A stretch of DNA of 64,000 nucleotides from Sanderia malayensis (lineage: Eukaryota > Cnidaria > Scyphozoa > Semaeostomeae > Pelagiidae). The notes beneath the pieces were generated by a model. It had not been told where the DNA came from, made no database searches, and saw only the letters and a list, made by a program, of their open reading frames with translations. Within the stretch, counting starts at the first letter, position 1; every line of letters begins with the position of its first letter. Both the position numbers and the translations under genes were made by a program. Positions 12,031 to 24,420 of this stretch are shown one piece after another. The stretch covers positions 1,240,001 to 1,304,000 of the forward strand of contig RQOL01000531.1 in assembly GCA_013076295.1 (NCBI GenBank), in the 5' to 3' direction.

Positions 12031-12320
12031 TAGGACTGCGCAGGCCCGCATGAGCAGGATTGACACTTCACGTGTTTCCAACTTCTATAGACAAGAACTT
12101 ACCACCTATATATGTGTGTGACTGGATAGGTCAATGGTAGGGCGTCAGCGTGGCAGGCCGAAGGTCGTGCGTTCGAGCCCCACCCAGTCACAATGTCACC
12201 CAGTCACAATGTCTGGTCAATATTTTGTGGTGGCAGTACAGAATATGGGACGGCTGGTGGTGAGAGGCCAGCTTTGGGCAAACAAAAACTTCAAAGGGTA
12301 GGAATCCAAGCGTACATACT
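12031..12320 (+). mobile_element. tRNA-derived SINE, decayed copy
   Basis: A tRNA-like head at 12118-12191 has the 7-bp acceptor arms GTGACTG/CAGTCAC, an A-box-like AATGGTAGGG and the B box GTTCGAGCCCC. Its body matches the reverse complement of 55790-56195 (TCTGGTCAATATTTTGTGGTGG, GAGAGGCCAGCTTTGGGCAA, GGAATCCAAGCGTACATA; shown in parts). The matching sequence also extends about 85 bp upstream of the tRNA head (ACTGCGCAG, GGATTGACAC, TTACCACCTATATAT). This copy has a 16-bp duplication (CACCCAGTCACAATGT twice) and an internal deletion after the AAACTTCAA segment. Confidence 0.8.
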
Positions 12321-12431
12321 AAAGTGTGTGAAGACAAAAATTTATTTTTTTGTATTCATTTATAATTTTTTTTCAAGATAAATAAAAAATCAATAGAAAG
12401 GTGAAGGTAGTAAGTAACATTTCAATAAAAT

Positions 12432-13165
12432 TATGGTTTATTTTAGAGGCTAAGAAAACATACACCATAAATGGACAAAAAACAAAAGCAATACAAGTGA
12501 CAAAACAACCTTATTGTCTTGAGGTAAGCAGAACAATTGTTCATTTCTACACACATAATGTTATCATTTACAGTTAAAACACACTGACATGATCCAACTG
12601 TCCCAGAGGGCTGAAACTAGTCTTAAAATGATCAGCGGCCTCAAATTAGTTAATTTGAGGCCTGGATATTAACTCTTTAGGCTAAGTAAGAACCATATTT
12701 CATTCAATTTCATTTTTGGAAAATTTGCTGTAGGCTATTCATGATAGATACATAAAGTAAATCACTCGTTGCGAGCAGTCCTGGCTATGAACTTTTGAAC
12801 CAAGTGTCCTAGAAAGCTGAAACTTGGCTTAAGGTGATCAGAAGCCTCGATTTAGTCGGATTCGACTACTTGAGAACCATATTTCATTCAACTTCAAATT
12901 TGGAAAATTTGTTGTAGACCATCGCCTTGTTGATGGTGTATACGTAAAGTAATTCACGTGATTGGAGCAACAAAAATTTTTTTCGGAGTTCCGAGTCTTT
13001 ATGCTGAAATGTGATGAGTCCCTCTTGGTGGAGCGAAGCCCGTGCTAAGGAACGAGCAAAAGCACATGGACGCAATGTAATGAGTCTAGGAAAACTCCGA
13101 ACCGTCCCAACCCGTTCTTTGTCCATGTAAACTGTATGTTTTCTTAGCCTGTAAAATGAACCATA
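12432..13165. mobile_element. Non-autonomous DNA transposon with ~45-bp TIRs
   Basis: The left end, TATGGTTTATTTTAGAGGCT followed by AAGAAAACATACA, is mirrored at the right end by the complement of TATGGTTCATTTTACAGGCT and AAGAAAACATACA. TA occurs at both ends, so the target duplication may be TA, as in Tc1/mariner-type elements. The interior holds a diverged direct repeat of about 170 bp (12593-12770 and 12798-12965) sharing ACCATATTTCATTCAA. No transposase ORF was found. Confidence 0.75.
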
Positions 13166-13712
13166 CTTTTATTCAAATCATTCAAATTTTATCCCTCCAC
13201 CCACCTTCACTTTTTTATTTATTATTTTACTTCTATCTACGAGGAAATGTTAGTCTACGAGGAAATTTTTCTATCACAAGGTGTCATCGTAGGTAACCAG
13301 CAACCATGTTCACTGCAAGTGCAAAGATAAGAAAACCTAGAAATGCAGATGCAAACGAATTCCAGAATTCGATCTCGCCTGATCAAACTAGGATTAATTT
13401 TCAAGTGGAGGTATGTCAGGCTAGTTTGAGCTGTAGTTATGCTCGAATCTATACAGATATATGGGGTTAGTCGATTTGAGTTGGAAATGAACTCGGATAT
13501 GAAGACCAATTTCCGAGATCTTTCAAGTTCAGCTCAATTCACTTCAATCCCCTAAAGGCAAAAGCAAATTGAGAAAGATTCATCATGGCGGTCGTAATAA
13601 TAAAAGTTTCGTAGTAAATTTTGAGTTTTGTAGGGAACCAAGGAAGTTTTGCGAATTTGATACTTCATATCAGCAGTTTATATCACATTTAGGAAAACCA
13701 ATGAAACGTAGA
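13166..13712. other. FHIP2 upstream region
   Basis: Probable promoter and 5' UTR of FHIP2. An in-frame open stretch runs from 13569 into the chosen start but has no family resemblance, so it is treated as 5' UTR. No other feature was seen. Confidence 0.4.
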
Positions 13713-16700
13713 ATGTTCACAAAGCTTCAGTCTTTCCTGCATAATGCAGTTGAGGCGGTATGTGTTTTTATCATGTCGTATTTTATTTTTTACACCTTCT
13801 TCAATTCTGAAACGTTTTAGTTTATAATGAAATTAAAATACAATCGATCTAATAATTATTCATTCAAAATTTCTTTTTATTAATGATTCGTTCTGTAAAG
13901 TGTAATGCTAGGGTTAGGTTTTTGTGATTTTGAATTTGACTTAGTGCAAATTAAATCCAAAGGGACAGGTAGGCCTTAACAGGTCTTCTAACTTGCTTGA
14001 TTTAATCGGTCAACTGATTAGCTGATTGATTTAGTGATTGTATGGGCGAATAGTTAGCGATTTAGTGATTATGCTGATTGTTGATTCGTTTAACATCTCA
14101 GTTGATTGATTTTATTGGTCAGTTTTATGTTTGATTGACAAGTGTCTTTTGCTTTTGATCAATGATTTGATTGATCTATTAATTAATTGGCTCTTGGGTC
14201 TTCTACCTAGCCCATACTTAATATGTGATGTAATTTTATATATAGTTTTCAAAGCTGAAATTGTTAATGATAATCTTTTTTCAACTCCTTGCAATCATAC
14301 CAAATGATTTACTAATATTTATTTTTCAGCTTGCACCTGACTTACCCCCTCTTGAAACATTTCAATTTCATTGGAAAAATGTCACTTCTTTCTTCCTGGA
14401 AACAACTGGTTAGTATGCTAACATACAGCTAAAATCTGCTATCTTGAACTCTCAGGGGAAACTAATTGTTCGAGATGGCCAATGTTTGAGATAATGTACC
14501 GTCAAATCTCGCTATCTCAAACTCGGTTATCTCGAACAACTCGCCATCTCGAACAGATTCCTGTTCCCTTCGTTTTCTATTTGGGTGAATTTAGACCGGA
14601 TATGTCGAACTCCCGCTATGTGGAACAAATTTTCATTTCCCCTTTTACTGTACACCTTCTTTTGCTACTAATACAGAGGGAAATAGAAAATTGTTTGAAA
14701 AGCGAATGCTTGAGATAGGAGATGTCAGAATTAGATCTTTATGCTTCAGATAGGAACATGAAACAAGCATAATAAGCCTTGATTGCCAATACCACATCAG
14801 TGAAATCCTGATGTAATTTCAACAGAAATCAAAATTTAAACCAATATAGCAGGTATTTTGCTAAGTAGGTTAAATTGCACAGGGAAACACTTCAAATGTT
14901 TATCTAATTAGTTTGTTGTGCATGGAAGCTGATTGTATGGCAGTTCGCTATGCTGCAATTGCACTGTACCCCCCTTAAACATTTATAGAAGACAATTGAA
15001 CATCTGATCATCTTTCATTTCAGATGACAGAATTGCTGTTTCTGCAACATCAATCCCAATGCATTTAGAGCAAATGATAGAGATATTGGAACAAGAGGAA
15101 CATGACAATGGACCAACAGTATGTTGCCTTATTCCATCGGTTTTCAATGGGGCTAGAATATTCTACAATTTCATATCTTGCAAAATCTTGGTGTACATAG
15201 TGCTTACTATGCACTATTAGCGAAGGTTTTCAATTATTGACTTACCTGCACATATCTGGCTCAGTTATCATTTGAAATGTTAGCTTAATTCAAGGCTGGC
15301 CATGGTGTCAGGTGTAAAATATTCCTGAATTTTCTAGGGCCCATGTATGGAATACATGTTGCAGCACAAAATACTTGATACAATGCAGACACTTGGAAGA
15401 GCTGATGTGAGTATCTCTGCTATTTGCAACGGCTTTGTTTGCAAGTTGAACACCAATGATGTGCTTACTGTCTTGTTTAGTAATCTGCTACATCATGGTG
15501 TGTTGATCAAATGAGATAGCTGCATGTTTGGAATACCATGATGTCTTGTAGAATTTAGCTGCATTTCTTCCAGAGACTTATCTTGATATCCTGTAGAGGT
15601 GCAGGTGACGGAAATGTGGCTCACACTCTTTGAATCTTTTAATTTTCATATTCATGATTTTTTATTCAGTGTCCTCCAGGGATGAAACAGCAAGTGTTAA
15701 TCTTCTTCACAAACCTCCTTGGCAAAATGAGGCAGCCATTGCTTCCACATGTCAGTGTTTACAAGCCAGTACATGTTAGTATCTTTTTGTCATTCCATCA
15801 AATGAGCATCTCTTGACTAAGCTGATACTTTATTGTACAGTGAAATTTTAGTCCAACAAAAAATGCAAGGATCAAACAGATCGGATTATTGTGTGTTCTA
15901 AGGTGCAATTACTGAATGATTTGCATGTTTGATTTATTATATGATGGCTTAAGATGTATTTTTAGCTTACCATATCAATTTTTGATTGCTGAACTGTTTA
16001 TGTTTATGATGTCTATGATTCAATATTAAATTATCTTGTAGAAATTAATTAGATGCTGTGGAGAGATTAAAGCGGCACCAACTGAGAATGAAGAGGTTCA
16101 GTTTCTTTGCCAAGTCTGTTCAAAGCTCATGCAAGACTCCTACCTTGTGAACTTTTTTCTCGAAGTAGGTATAATCATTGTAATCCAAGTTATTAGTCTG
16201 AGTCTAGTATTCTTTTTTATTATGAATTAATGATTTTTCTTTTTGCAACTTTCATTCCATCCCATTGCATTCTACATCTTTCATTCCATCCCATTTCATC
16301 GCTTGCCACTTTGGTTTTTCTTTTCAAACGCATCATTGTTTTCGATCTTCATTTTCATATATGTAATAGATGTCTTCAGCTAATAATGAATTACTTTGAA
16401 AGATAGCATCTCACTTTGCGTATTGTTTCTCGATTATAATAGCGATGTTTCTTTGCAGGTTCCAGTGGAGACACCTGATGTTGGTTTAAGCGAAAATACG
16501 TCACCGGTGGAGGAGCCAGAGAATAAGGAAGCCAGACCCGAGTATTCCTTAGTGGATGCTTTGCTAGAATTGAATAAAAGTGAGGTATTGTATTCGTCAA
16601 CGTAAAAAGTCCATTGGCTACCATGTACCAACGATAGCTCCTTCTCTGCAAGTTGGATGAAACTAGCGACTGACTGCCGTTGCAAGTGCTGCTAATTTTG

Positions 16701-19700
16701 AGTATTTCAGTTGTAAAGTGTTTGTCTTTGCATTGCAGGATAGTAGGGTTGCTATTAAAGCTTGCGAAGGACTTCTACTTTGCTGTTCGATTAAGGAAGA
16801 TCAAGCAGCCACTGTAATGGTTTTGTATACTGCGTTTTGCGAGCGAATGGTGAGTGTTCCTCGTCATATGTCGACTCTTCGTCTCTTTATCGCCTTTCTA
16901 GTCGCATCTCTTTGCAGCTGCTCTATGACCTCCCTGGTCCCATCTCTTTGCAAATGATCTATCACCTCTCTGGTTGTATCTCTTTGCAGATGCACCAGCA
17001 ATGCACCATGACAATGCGTCATTGCTTGGAAAATTTCTTGATAATGCTCATGCGTTTATTTATTTGTGTTTCAGGCTGATAAACTTTGTAAATCGTTTCA
17101 AAGTCTTCCGGAAAACATGGACCCTGCTGACGTGGGTGCAATTACAGCGAAATGGGGGTGTGTATGAACCCATTCAATTTTATTAAAATAAAAGCATTTT
17201 TTTATTCATGGCTGTTTTTGTGCTCTGGTGTACAGAACCCCTTCTTATCTTATTCTAGCATGACTCTATTGTTTCTTTAAGGGATACTCTTCGATACCCT
17301 TTTTGTTTATTTATTTTGTTTATTTTGAAGTGTTTTGCGTATTCACTTCGTTTCATTTACCTCTAAGGCTGGACATTTATTCAGAAGACCACAGTGTCGT
17401 ATCATTTCCTGGCAAAAGACAACTTATCTCCTTTCTCTCTTGGCTGGATTATGTCAACTCGCTGTGCAAAGAAGCCCATCCGGTAAGCTGACTCGGTCAA
17501 TTCACATTTATATTCAATAAATTACGATATATTTCCTTTATGAATCTCGAGAGATACTTCTCTCATCGTCAAGCAAGGGTGAAATATCTCCCAAACACTC
17601 CTGTTCATGGCATGATCTGTGACATCAAGGATGGAAAGTATAGTATGTAATATGTTCCAACTTATTATGTACAGTTTGAAGTTCTTGGGCATTCCCCCTA
17701 ACATCCATACTCTCGTATTTACTTTCCATTCTGGCTTTCACCCCTGTCAGAATCTTCTGTTAGAAGGAAGACAGCAATCGGTAGATAGATGCAGATTTAG
17801 ATGATAAGCCTCCATTCTTATTACGACAATCACTATTATATTCGCAATTATAAGAAATTGTGTTGTTATCTGTTGTTGTGATGTAATGTTCAAAGCTGCC
17901 TACTTTCGCGGATAATTAATACAGTTAAACCTCGATAAGTCGAAACCTCGATAAGTGGAACAAATTTTTCTTGCCCTTGGGAGTTCGACTTATCGAGGTT
18001 CAACTGCAGTTATTAAACCGGTTAATTAGTTGGGTTGTTTCATTTCAAGATGATTGCAAGAGGACTTGGTGAAGCAATTCGTGATAGATTTTTACTTGCA
18101 CATTTAGAATCGAAACTGCTACAAGCGTGAGTATACAACCCATGGCTTTTATATTCTCAGGTTCATTGGTAGATAATATTAGATAGTGAATAGATGATTA
18201 TTGAATGAAAGTGTTTATTTATACCTAACTTTTTATTTTGATATACCGTGTTTGCCATTTGATATTTTTTAGTTCTGAAACTGGGGTATTAACTACGACA
18301 TCGATTTTAAATAAATGCTTGAAGATTATAGATTCTCCAATTCTCGTCCAAGGTAATGTTTGTTTTTCATTCTTGATACAAGAAATTTCATTCGTCGCGT
18401 CACAACACGTCTTTTGGTTGAACGTATAATGATCTTGAGTGTTTTTGCCAGGTGTCAAAGTAGTGTTAGTGTCTTTGCATTGCTGTATACTGCTGGAGTA
18501 ACGTTGTATTTTTTTTTGTAGAGTTCTCGCAATTTGTGCTGGGTGATTTTGAGGGGAGGGAAGTCGAAGGCCAGGAGGGTGGCCACAGGCTTCGAAATAT
18601 GCTAATTCAAAGAATTGACCATTTGTCAGATCAGGTGAGGCGACTCATTATTTGGATAATTTTCGTTGCAAAGTAAAAGTGTTAATTCTGCGAAATTTAG
18701 CAGAAAAGAGCAGATTGTGCGAACCTATCATCTTTAAAAGAAATGGCTCGACGAATTGTTGGGAAATATTTTTGATCTTGTTGAGGAGTAGCTACTTCCC
18801 TTGTTGGTGGGTAGTAGCATTTCTTGCAGAAGTATAGTAGCAGAGAAATAGCTGGACATCTTGATAAGACAATGGGCAAAAGTTTTGGGACACGCATCCT
18901 TCATCTCTCTTTCTCCGCAAGCAATGCTGTCTCTGGAGAAAAGCATATAAAATATCATCATGGTCAATGGAATAAACATTTATTCTATTCTATTGACTAG
19001 AATAGAGTAAATGTGGGAGGGTTGGTTGAATAAAGCCCACAAAAAAGGAAGTTTACAGACTGATAAAATTTTTTTCGTATTTTTAAAGGGTGTTTGTCAA
19101 CCATTGCAGCTAAACTCTTGTCAGATGGAAGCTCGATGTCCTGCTGCAGTATAGTCATGCTCCTGTTAGAGAAATAGTTCCGTATCTTGCAGAAAGATGA
19201 TTATTCTTTGACGATGTATTTGCGCATAGCCTGCTGATATATTCATGAATTTCTGGATTTTCCTTTCACAGATCTCCATTGAAACCCTGAAACTGTTTGA
19301 AACACTGCTGAATCTACCTTACGAACCAATTCTCACCAACCTAATATTACGAAATTTCAAGGAGCGTGCCTACTTTCGACAGCCAATTGCATCAAATGGC
19401 GAAGTAACAAGAGAAGAATCTTCTGAAGGCGAAAACAAACCTTTACTAAATGGTGACGATGGTAATACTGGAAAGTCGAAGAAAGATGGCTTTCTTGACA
19501 AACAGAAAATTGAGAAAATGGTTAATGGGTGGGATACTTTTGCAAATGATATTTAAATTCTATTTTTTGTTTCCCCTTTTATTTCTTGGGTGCTATTTTT
19601 TTCGTTATTAGCTGTAGCTTTCTCCATTCCAATTTAAACCTTTTAACAACCAACTGTATCTCCTTTGAGGATGTTGTTGCCGATGCCTGCATCGGCAGAG

Positions 19701-22162
19701 AACTAACTGTAGTTTAACACGAATTGCTGTTAATATTGAGCCTTCATCTGCAATATGCATGTCCTTTTATCTGTTTTCTTGTTTTTATGTGTCATATTTG
19801 CATGTTTTTATATTTTTATAGGTACTTGATGCTGCTTCCAGATTCGTTGAAAACATCGAGTTTAGCCGGTGATTCCGGCTACGATACCTATTTGCGTGAT
19901 GCTCATAAACAGGTATGAGATTGAGTATTAGAATGTTCAATGCAAGTGGGGTGACAGGGTTGATGTAGTTCTGTAAATTTTGTCTGCTTATGCTTCGTAT
20001 TTATAACTGCAATTACTCACCGTATCTGCTCGTTTTTTCCCTAGTGTGCCTGCAGAGCAACACAGACATTGGAATTTAACTGGCCCAAATCACCTTCTAT
20101 CAATATAGGTATACACATTGGACAACGTCTTGTTATATGTTTCCATACAAGGGGTAAAGTTAATTTCTTCTGAAATATGTTTACCTTCGTTTGACATTAA
20201 TAAAGCATTGTTTAATATTTTTAGATCAACAGTCAGAAGGATTAACGTTTTATGAAGGCTCATTTTTGAGATCCGTTTTCAAGAGGCTAAAAGGACTGTT
20301 AGACCAGGTACGTTCATGTATTTGTACTAATTGCTTAAGCAAGCCATCCTTTCTTTATAAATTCTTATTGCTGCGAGAAAGCACTATTAGCTCATGGTTT
20401 ATTTGTTTTGCAATTGTCATTTTGGTATTTTTTGATATATTTCTTTTTTTAGCCATACGATGTAAATTTAATCCTGACAGCCTTATTGTCGCATCTGGCT
20501 CAGTTTCCTCATCCTCAATTGCATGAATATCTCCTTGATCACACGTTGCCTGTCATAGATGATTGCAACACATTACATCGGATCCTAAAAACGGTATGGC
20601 TATCCTGCTTACATTGTATTCTACGGCAGTCAACTCTGTCTAATTTAAACACCCTGGGGAAGTATTATCCTGCTCGAATAACAAAGTGTTCAAATTATAG
20701 AGGTTTGTCTTGTAAGGATTGGTTTTTTGGTGATCCTTTAAGGGACGGAGAATTTGGTTCGAATTAGATAGAGCTCTAATACACAAGTTCGAACTATGCA
20801 GACTTAACTGTATATACTATACCTAGCGCTATGCTATCAAATACACTACAACATGTTTGCATTGTTTTCTACACAAAATCTGATTACATCTACTAAATAG
20901 AAATGCAATTGCCATATTGGATTAAAGAGAAACGTTATGATATCGTTCAAAGTAAACGTTCTTCTGTGTTTCTTCTTTGCTGTAGGTTTGCAAAGAACTG
21001 GGCAGCAGAGCAGAAAGAATACCATATTTCCAACAAAATTTGTTGAATGTTCGAAAGCGATTGATGGGAATGAGTAGCAGGACTCTCAAGTGGGTACCTC
21101 GTAGAATAGTTATTGTCAGCAAAAGAAGCTGTATATGTACTTTTTTTTACTTTATGTTTTCATTTTTCGCTTTTTGAAAAGCCACGAAGGATTTGTCAAC
21201 CACTTAAAAATGGATATCACCTGGAGTTGGAAAACTAGAGCAAAAAAACATTTCTGGGGGCAGATTTTTAAACAAGAAATAGAACGGTTCCCTTTCGCCA
21301 AGGCAATAATGTTGAAGATTTTGATTATGAAAACTTGAATCAGAGAGGGGGAACTGTAGTCAGAATTTTCGTTCAGGGGGCATAACCCCCATGCTCCCTG
21401 CAGCTATGTGGATGGGACCCATGGCTTTGAACTGAGAAGGCATCCTCCATACTATGAAAGCTGCACTCCTGTTGAATCTGGGCTCCATAAGTTTCGGACT
21501 CAACACTCAATTTAGTGAACCACAACTCCATTACTTATTAGCTTTTACTTGTACTTATTACCAGTTATTATCTGCATGATGTGAGGTTCGGCAAGATGTT
21601 GCAAGGCTTAGATTATAGCTACAAATTTGCAGCTTATTTGCCTTGGCATTGTGGCCTTGTTGTCTTGTTAATTTATATTTTATTTTCTTTTGCAGTGTAT
21701 CAAATGAAGAGATGATGGAATCAGTAATTATTTTAGAAGAATTCTGCAAGGTAAGACACATAGAAGACTATCGATATCATTGAATCTAACAGGAGATAGC
21801 AGAGGTATAGCTGTACACTTTACAAGAAAGGAATTTTGATTTAATGCAAAAATACATTTGTATATCCAAGCAAGGGTATAACAAGGGGATAGGTCAAAAT
21901 CTTTTAAGCCTGGTTTCTATATAGTCGTTGAAGGTCGCTCAAAGGATTAAAATCAACTTTTGACAATGTCTCTGTGTGATTTTAATCCTTTTAGCGACCC
22001 TTAGAGACCCTCAACGACTATATGGAAACCAGGCTTTAGAGGTGAAGCTTTATAACTTGGAGCCATACATCTGCAAAGCTAATAGATTTATGTTGCTTAA
22101 TCGATTGTACGTTTTTATTCTAGGAACTTGCGGCTATTGCGTTTGTAAAAGCCACCTCGTAG
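13713..22162 (+). CDS. FHIP2: FHF complex subunit HOOK-interacting protein 2 (FAM160B family)
   Basis: 21 coding exons: 13713-13757, 14330-14408, 15024-15118, 15338-15406, 15670-15774, 16042-16164, 16459-16584, 16739-16849, 17075-17157, 17368-17482, 18050-18126, 18273-18352, 18522-18634, 19272-19528, 19822-19912, 20045-20108, 20225-20307, 20453-20593, 20986-21089, 21696-21750, 22124-22162. They sum to 2055 nt (684 aa) with consistent phases. FHIP proteins join Hook adaptors and FTS in the FHF complex, linking cargo to dynein; FHIP2 members act on early secretory (ER-Golgi) cargo. Family blocks include [62 protein letters not shown] and [23 protein letters not shown] and the C-terminal [16 protein letters not shown] also match. 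The start at 13713 (MFTKLQ) matches the family N-terminus; the frame stays open upstream with ATGs at 13701 and 13569. It is somewhat shorter than human FHIP2A (about 765 aa), mainly in linkers. Confidence 0.95.
14500..14700. mobile_element. Pogo/Tigger-style MITE fragment
   Basis: Lies in the second FHIP2 intron. It contains GTCAAATCTCGCTATCTCAA, CTCGGTTATCTCGAAC and CTCGCCATCTCGAAC, words typical of pogo/Tigger-type termini. A single copy with no clear mirrored end. Confidence 0.3.
16903..16993. repeat. 36-bp minisatellite carrying 3'-splice-site-like motifs
   Basis: Three copies of a roughly 36-bp unit lie in the FHIP2 intron before exon 9. Each contains CATCTCTTTGCA(G/A) or TATCTCTTTGCAG, which look like polypyrimidine-AG acceptors. 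The true acceptor used in the model is at 17074. Confidence 0.7.
17921..18008. mobile_element. Short pogo/Tc1-type MITE
   Basis: ACAGTTAAACCTCGATAAGT at the left is mirrored by ACTTATCGAGGTTCAACTGC at the right, about 88 bp in all, in an FHIP2 intron. The left copy of the motif is followed by a second AACCTCGATAAGT. Flanking TA is compatible with a TA target duplication. Confidence 0.65.
20627..20812. mobile_element. Pogo-style MITE, copy A
   Basis: Shares ordered blocks with 51123-51274: AACACC.TGGG.AAGT, TTCAAATTATAGAGGTTTGT / TTCGAATTATGGAGGTTTGT, GGTGATCCTT..GGGACGG.GA and AACTATGCAGA. Its ends are imperfect inverted repeats (CAGTCAACTCTG.. versus CAGTTAAGTCTGCATAGTTC read inward). It lies in an FHIP2 intron. 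Confidence 0.65.
21906..22036. mobile_element. Palindromic MITE, copy A
   Basis: AAGCCTGGTTTCTATATAGT.. at the left is mirrored by ..ACTATATGGAAACCAGGCTT at the right; the element can fold over nearly its full 131 bp. A second copy is at 52582-52723. It lies in the last FHIP2 intron. Confidence 0.8.
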
Positions 22163-23222
22163 CATTTGCATGAATTGAATTTTGCGATGGAAATGCTTTC
22201 GTAACAGCACGAAATATTATTCAACATGACTCGGTAGTGGAATTACGAATATCAAATATGAGATCAAAAATTGCAAAAAGTTGAGTTAAGTACGATTTAT
22301 TTTCCATCCATAAAATCACACAAGGAAAATGTTTGAATTAATTAATTTTAACCAGGTGTTTTAGTATTCTTAATAAAGTATTCTTCTACATGTAATGCAA
22401 TTAATGTTTATTATTCCATTTTATTGTGACAATATTGAACCAAATTGTGGACTTGAACTACTGATCTTGTGTTTGTCAAGCTGAGTGTCAAGACATTTGT
22501 ACCATCATAATATAATTCCAATGGATTTCCCGCGCATGCGAGTACAATGTCTTCCCATGTGTGATTCATCACAACAGCTATAGAGGTCTGAATGTATGAT
22601 GGAAAATGGTTGGTGACTGTTGCCTCTGCCAAATGCCACTGGGTATTTTCGGCCTACTTTTTGACCGAGATACCTGATCTCAAATAATAGGATCAGAATC
22701 TCCATTGGCAAAATGTGTAAAGTGGGTGAGCTTTAGTGGCTGCTCGGCACGTGGCATAGGTTCCCCCGGGGAAAATAGGGTTTCGCCGTTTTTTTGGCGA
22801 AATTTTATTGGAACCGGGTTATTTCCAGGAATGTTTGATGGAGTTTTTGCAATTTTATTTTTTGTATTTGACTGATTAATCATGAATTTGTTGAAAGCAA
22901 AGCCAAGTCTTCTCGGAGAGGTTGCGACTCTTTGAAATTCAGCTCAAGAGTCCTAACCTCTCCCCCAGAAGTCTGGAGGCCTTCAACAGATGTGAAAACA
23001 AATGAAGATGACCTCACAGGACTGAGATCCTCTCGTCCTGTCCAGATGAAATGCATGTGGGATATTTTCATGTACGCATGCGTTGATAATACTTTCATGT
23101 TTTGTTTTTAACCCCCTAATGCACGGTGACATTGGCATTTCCGACCCTCGTCAATAAAATTATCAAATATGGTGTTATTCAGCATTGCCCATGATGCAGT
23201 TCTGTCTGCGCAACTGCGCAAG
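22163..23222. other. FHIP2 3' flank
   Basis: FHIP2 3' UTR and intergenic DNA. The candidate AATAAA is at 22372-22377. No coding exon was seen; minus-strand open frames here lack splice context and family resemblance. Confidence 0.5.
22372..22377 (+). terminator. Candidate polyadenylation signal of FHIP2
   Basis: AATAAA, 210 nt downstream of the FHIP2 stop codon. Confidence 0.5.
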
Positions 23223-23228
23223 TATAAA
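23223..23228 (+). promoter_or_regulatory. TATA box of a putative small-exon transcript
   Basis: TATAAA lies about 30 bp upstream of the initiator-like CTTTCAGTTTTCAGTCG. This is the only well-spaced TATA plus initiator pair noticed in the window. Confidence 0.4.
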
Positions 23229-23255
23229 TGTTCTTGCACGTGTTGTTTCTGGTCT

Positions 23256-24420
23256 TTCAGTTTTCAGTCGTCGAGAGAAACAGCAGCAAAGGAGAGCCTT
23301 GTCAAATACCAAGACAAGTTTCTGCTGTGAATTCAAGTTTGATTTAAAGCTTCCATCTTCATTTTGTCAGGTAAGCCTAGGGTTTTGTCACCTTACTTGG
23401 AAATTTATTTATATCTTTGAGTTGCTTCCCTAAGTGGAGATTTAAGTTGAGTTATATTTAATTGAGTTGTTAATTTTTGGTTCAACTATGTCGAAGGAGA
23501 ACGCGAAGCATCCAAGATGTAAAGCATGTCAAATGTGAAGCATCGCTGTAAGTTAATATTGGTTTGCTTCCGATATATTCGCTATTTGCTAAATAGTTAA
23601 TGCTGTACTGGACTTCATATTTATCATCTAAATATCTTCGTTAGTGTTTTATTTATTTTATTAGTACTGTTTGAAATTTAATTGATTTTATTTCTGTTTC
23701 CAAAGCGCAGTTTATTTCTGGAAGATTGGAGCTTTAGTTGCTAAAGCTTCCTTGAAGGTATTTTAAAAATCACAATTTAATTTACTACTTTGAAAGCTCG
23801 ATTTCACCTTTACATTTCTTTTTATTCTATTCTATTTTATCGTCTTTGTTGTATTCTTGTTATTAATGCATTTTTTAAATTTCTAGGTTGAAGTATGCTA
23901 CATAATAATGGCTGAATATTTCTAGATTTTTGATGGTCGTAAAAGTTGCTGTAACTTCGTGAAGGTATGTCGAGCTACTTTATTCGAGTTAATAATTCAA
24001 AATTCACCCTTTCCTATTCCTATAATTTATTCTGATTTGGTATCTCAGCTTAATTAGCGTTATTTAATTAATTAATTTGCTTTTTTAGATGCGAGCTGGC
24101 TGCACGAAAATGACTGAAGCACGAAGCATCTTCGAATACCTGGTAATTCACATTTATTTGGCTTATAATATTTAAATTAATACAGCTTAGTTTGGTTGTA
24201 GCTTGAAATGTTAATAATTCATTTTAGTTTGCATGTAAAGGCATTTATTTTTACACGTTATGGTTTTCATTTAAGTTTTTTTTATATTTCTAGATATCAT
24301 GATGAAACTAATGGGATATGGATACAGTAGAATGTTGGAAAGGGTGAAGCTAAGGTGATGCTGTGAAGATTGCCATGAAGCAAAACAGAGCGGACACTTT
24401 CAAGACGAAGAAGAAATAAA
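23256..24420 (+). ncRNA. Putative multi-exon non-coding (or micropeptide) transcript
   Basis: A chain of very short exons with good splice sites: A about 23256-23370 (GTCAG|GTAAGC), B about 23497-23547 (CGCT|GTAAGT, acceptor weak), C 23706-23757 (CCAAAG|..GAAG|GTATTT), D 23926-23964 (TTTCTAG|..GAAG|GTATGT), E 24089-24142 (TTTTTTAG|..CTG|GTAATT), F 24294-24420 (ATTTCTAG|..AATAAA). One frame is open across B-E and stops early in F, but it has no ATG before exon E (MRAGCTKMTEARSIFEYL). Either this is a long non-coding RNA or it encodes a tiny peptide. I do not recognise it. It ends convergently with CCDC149. Confidence 0.4.
24415..24420 (+). terminator. Candidate polyadenylation signal of the small-exon transcript
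   Basis: AATAAA at the end of exon F, about 120 nt after its acceptor. Confidence 0.45.
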
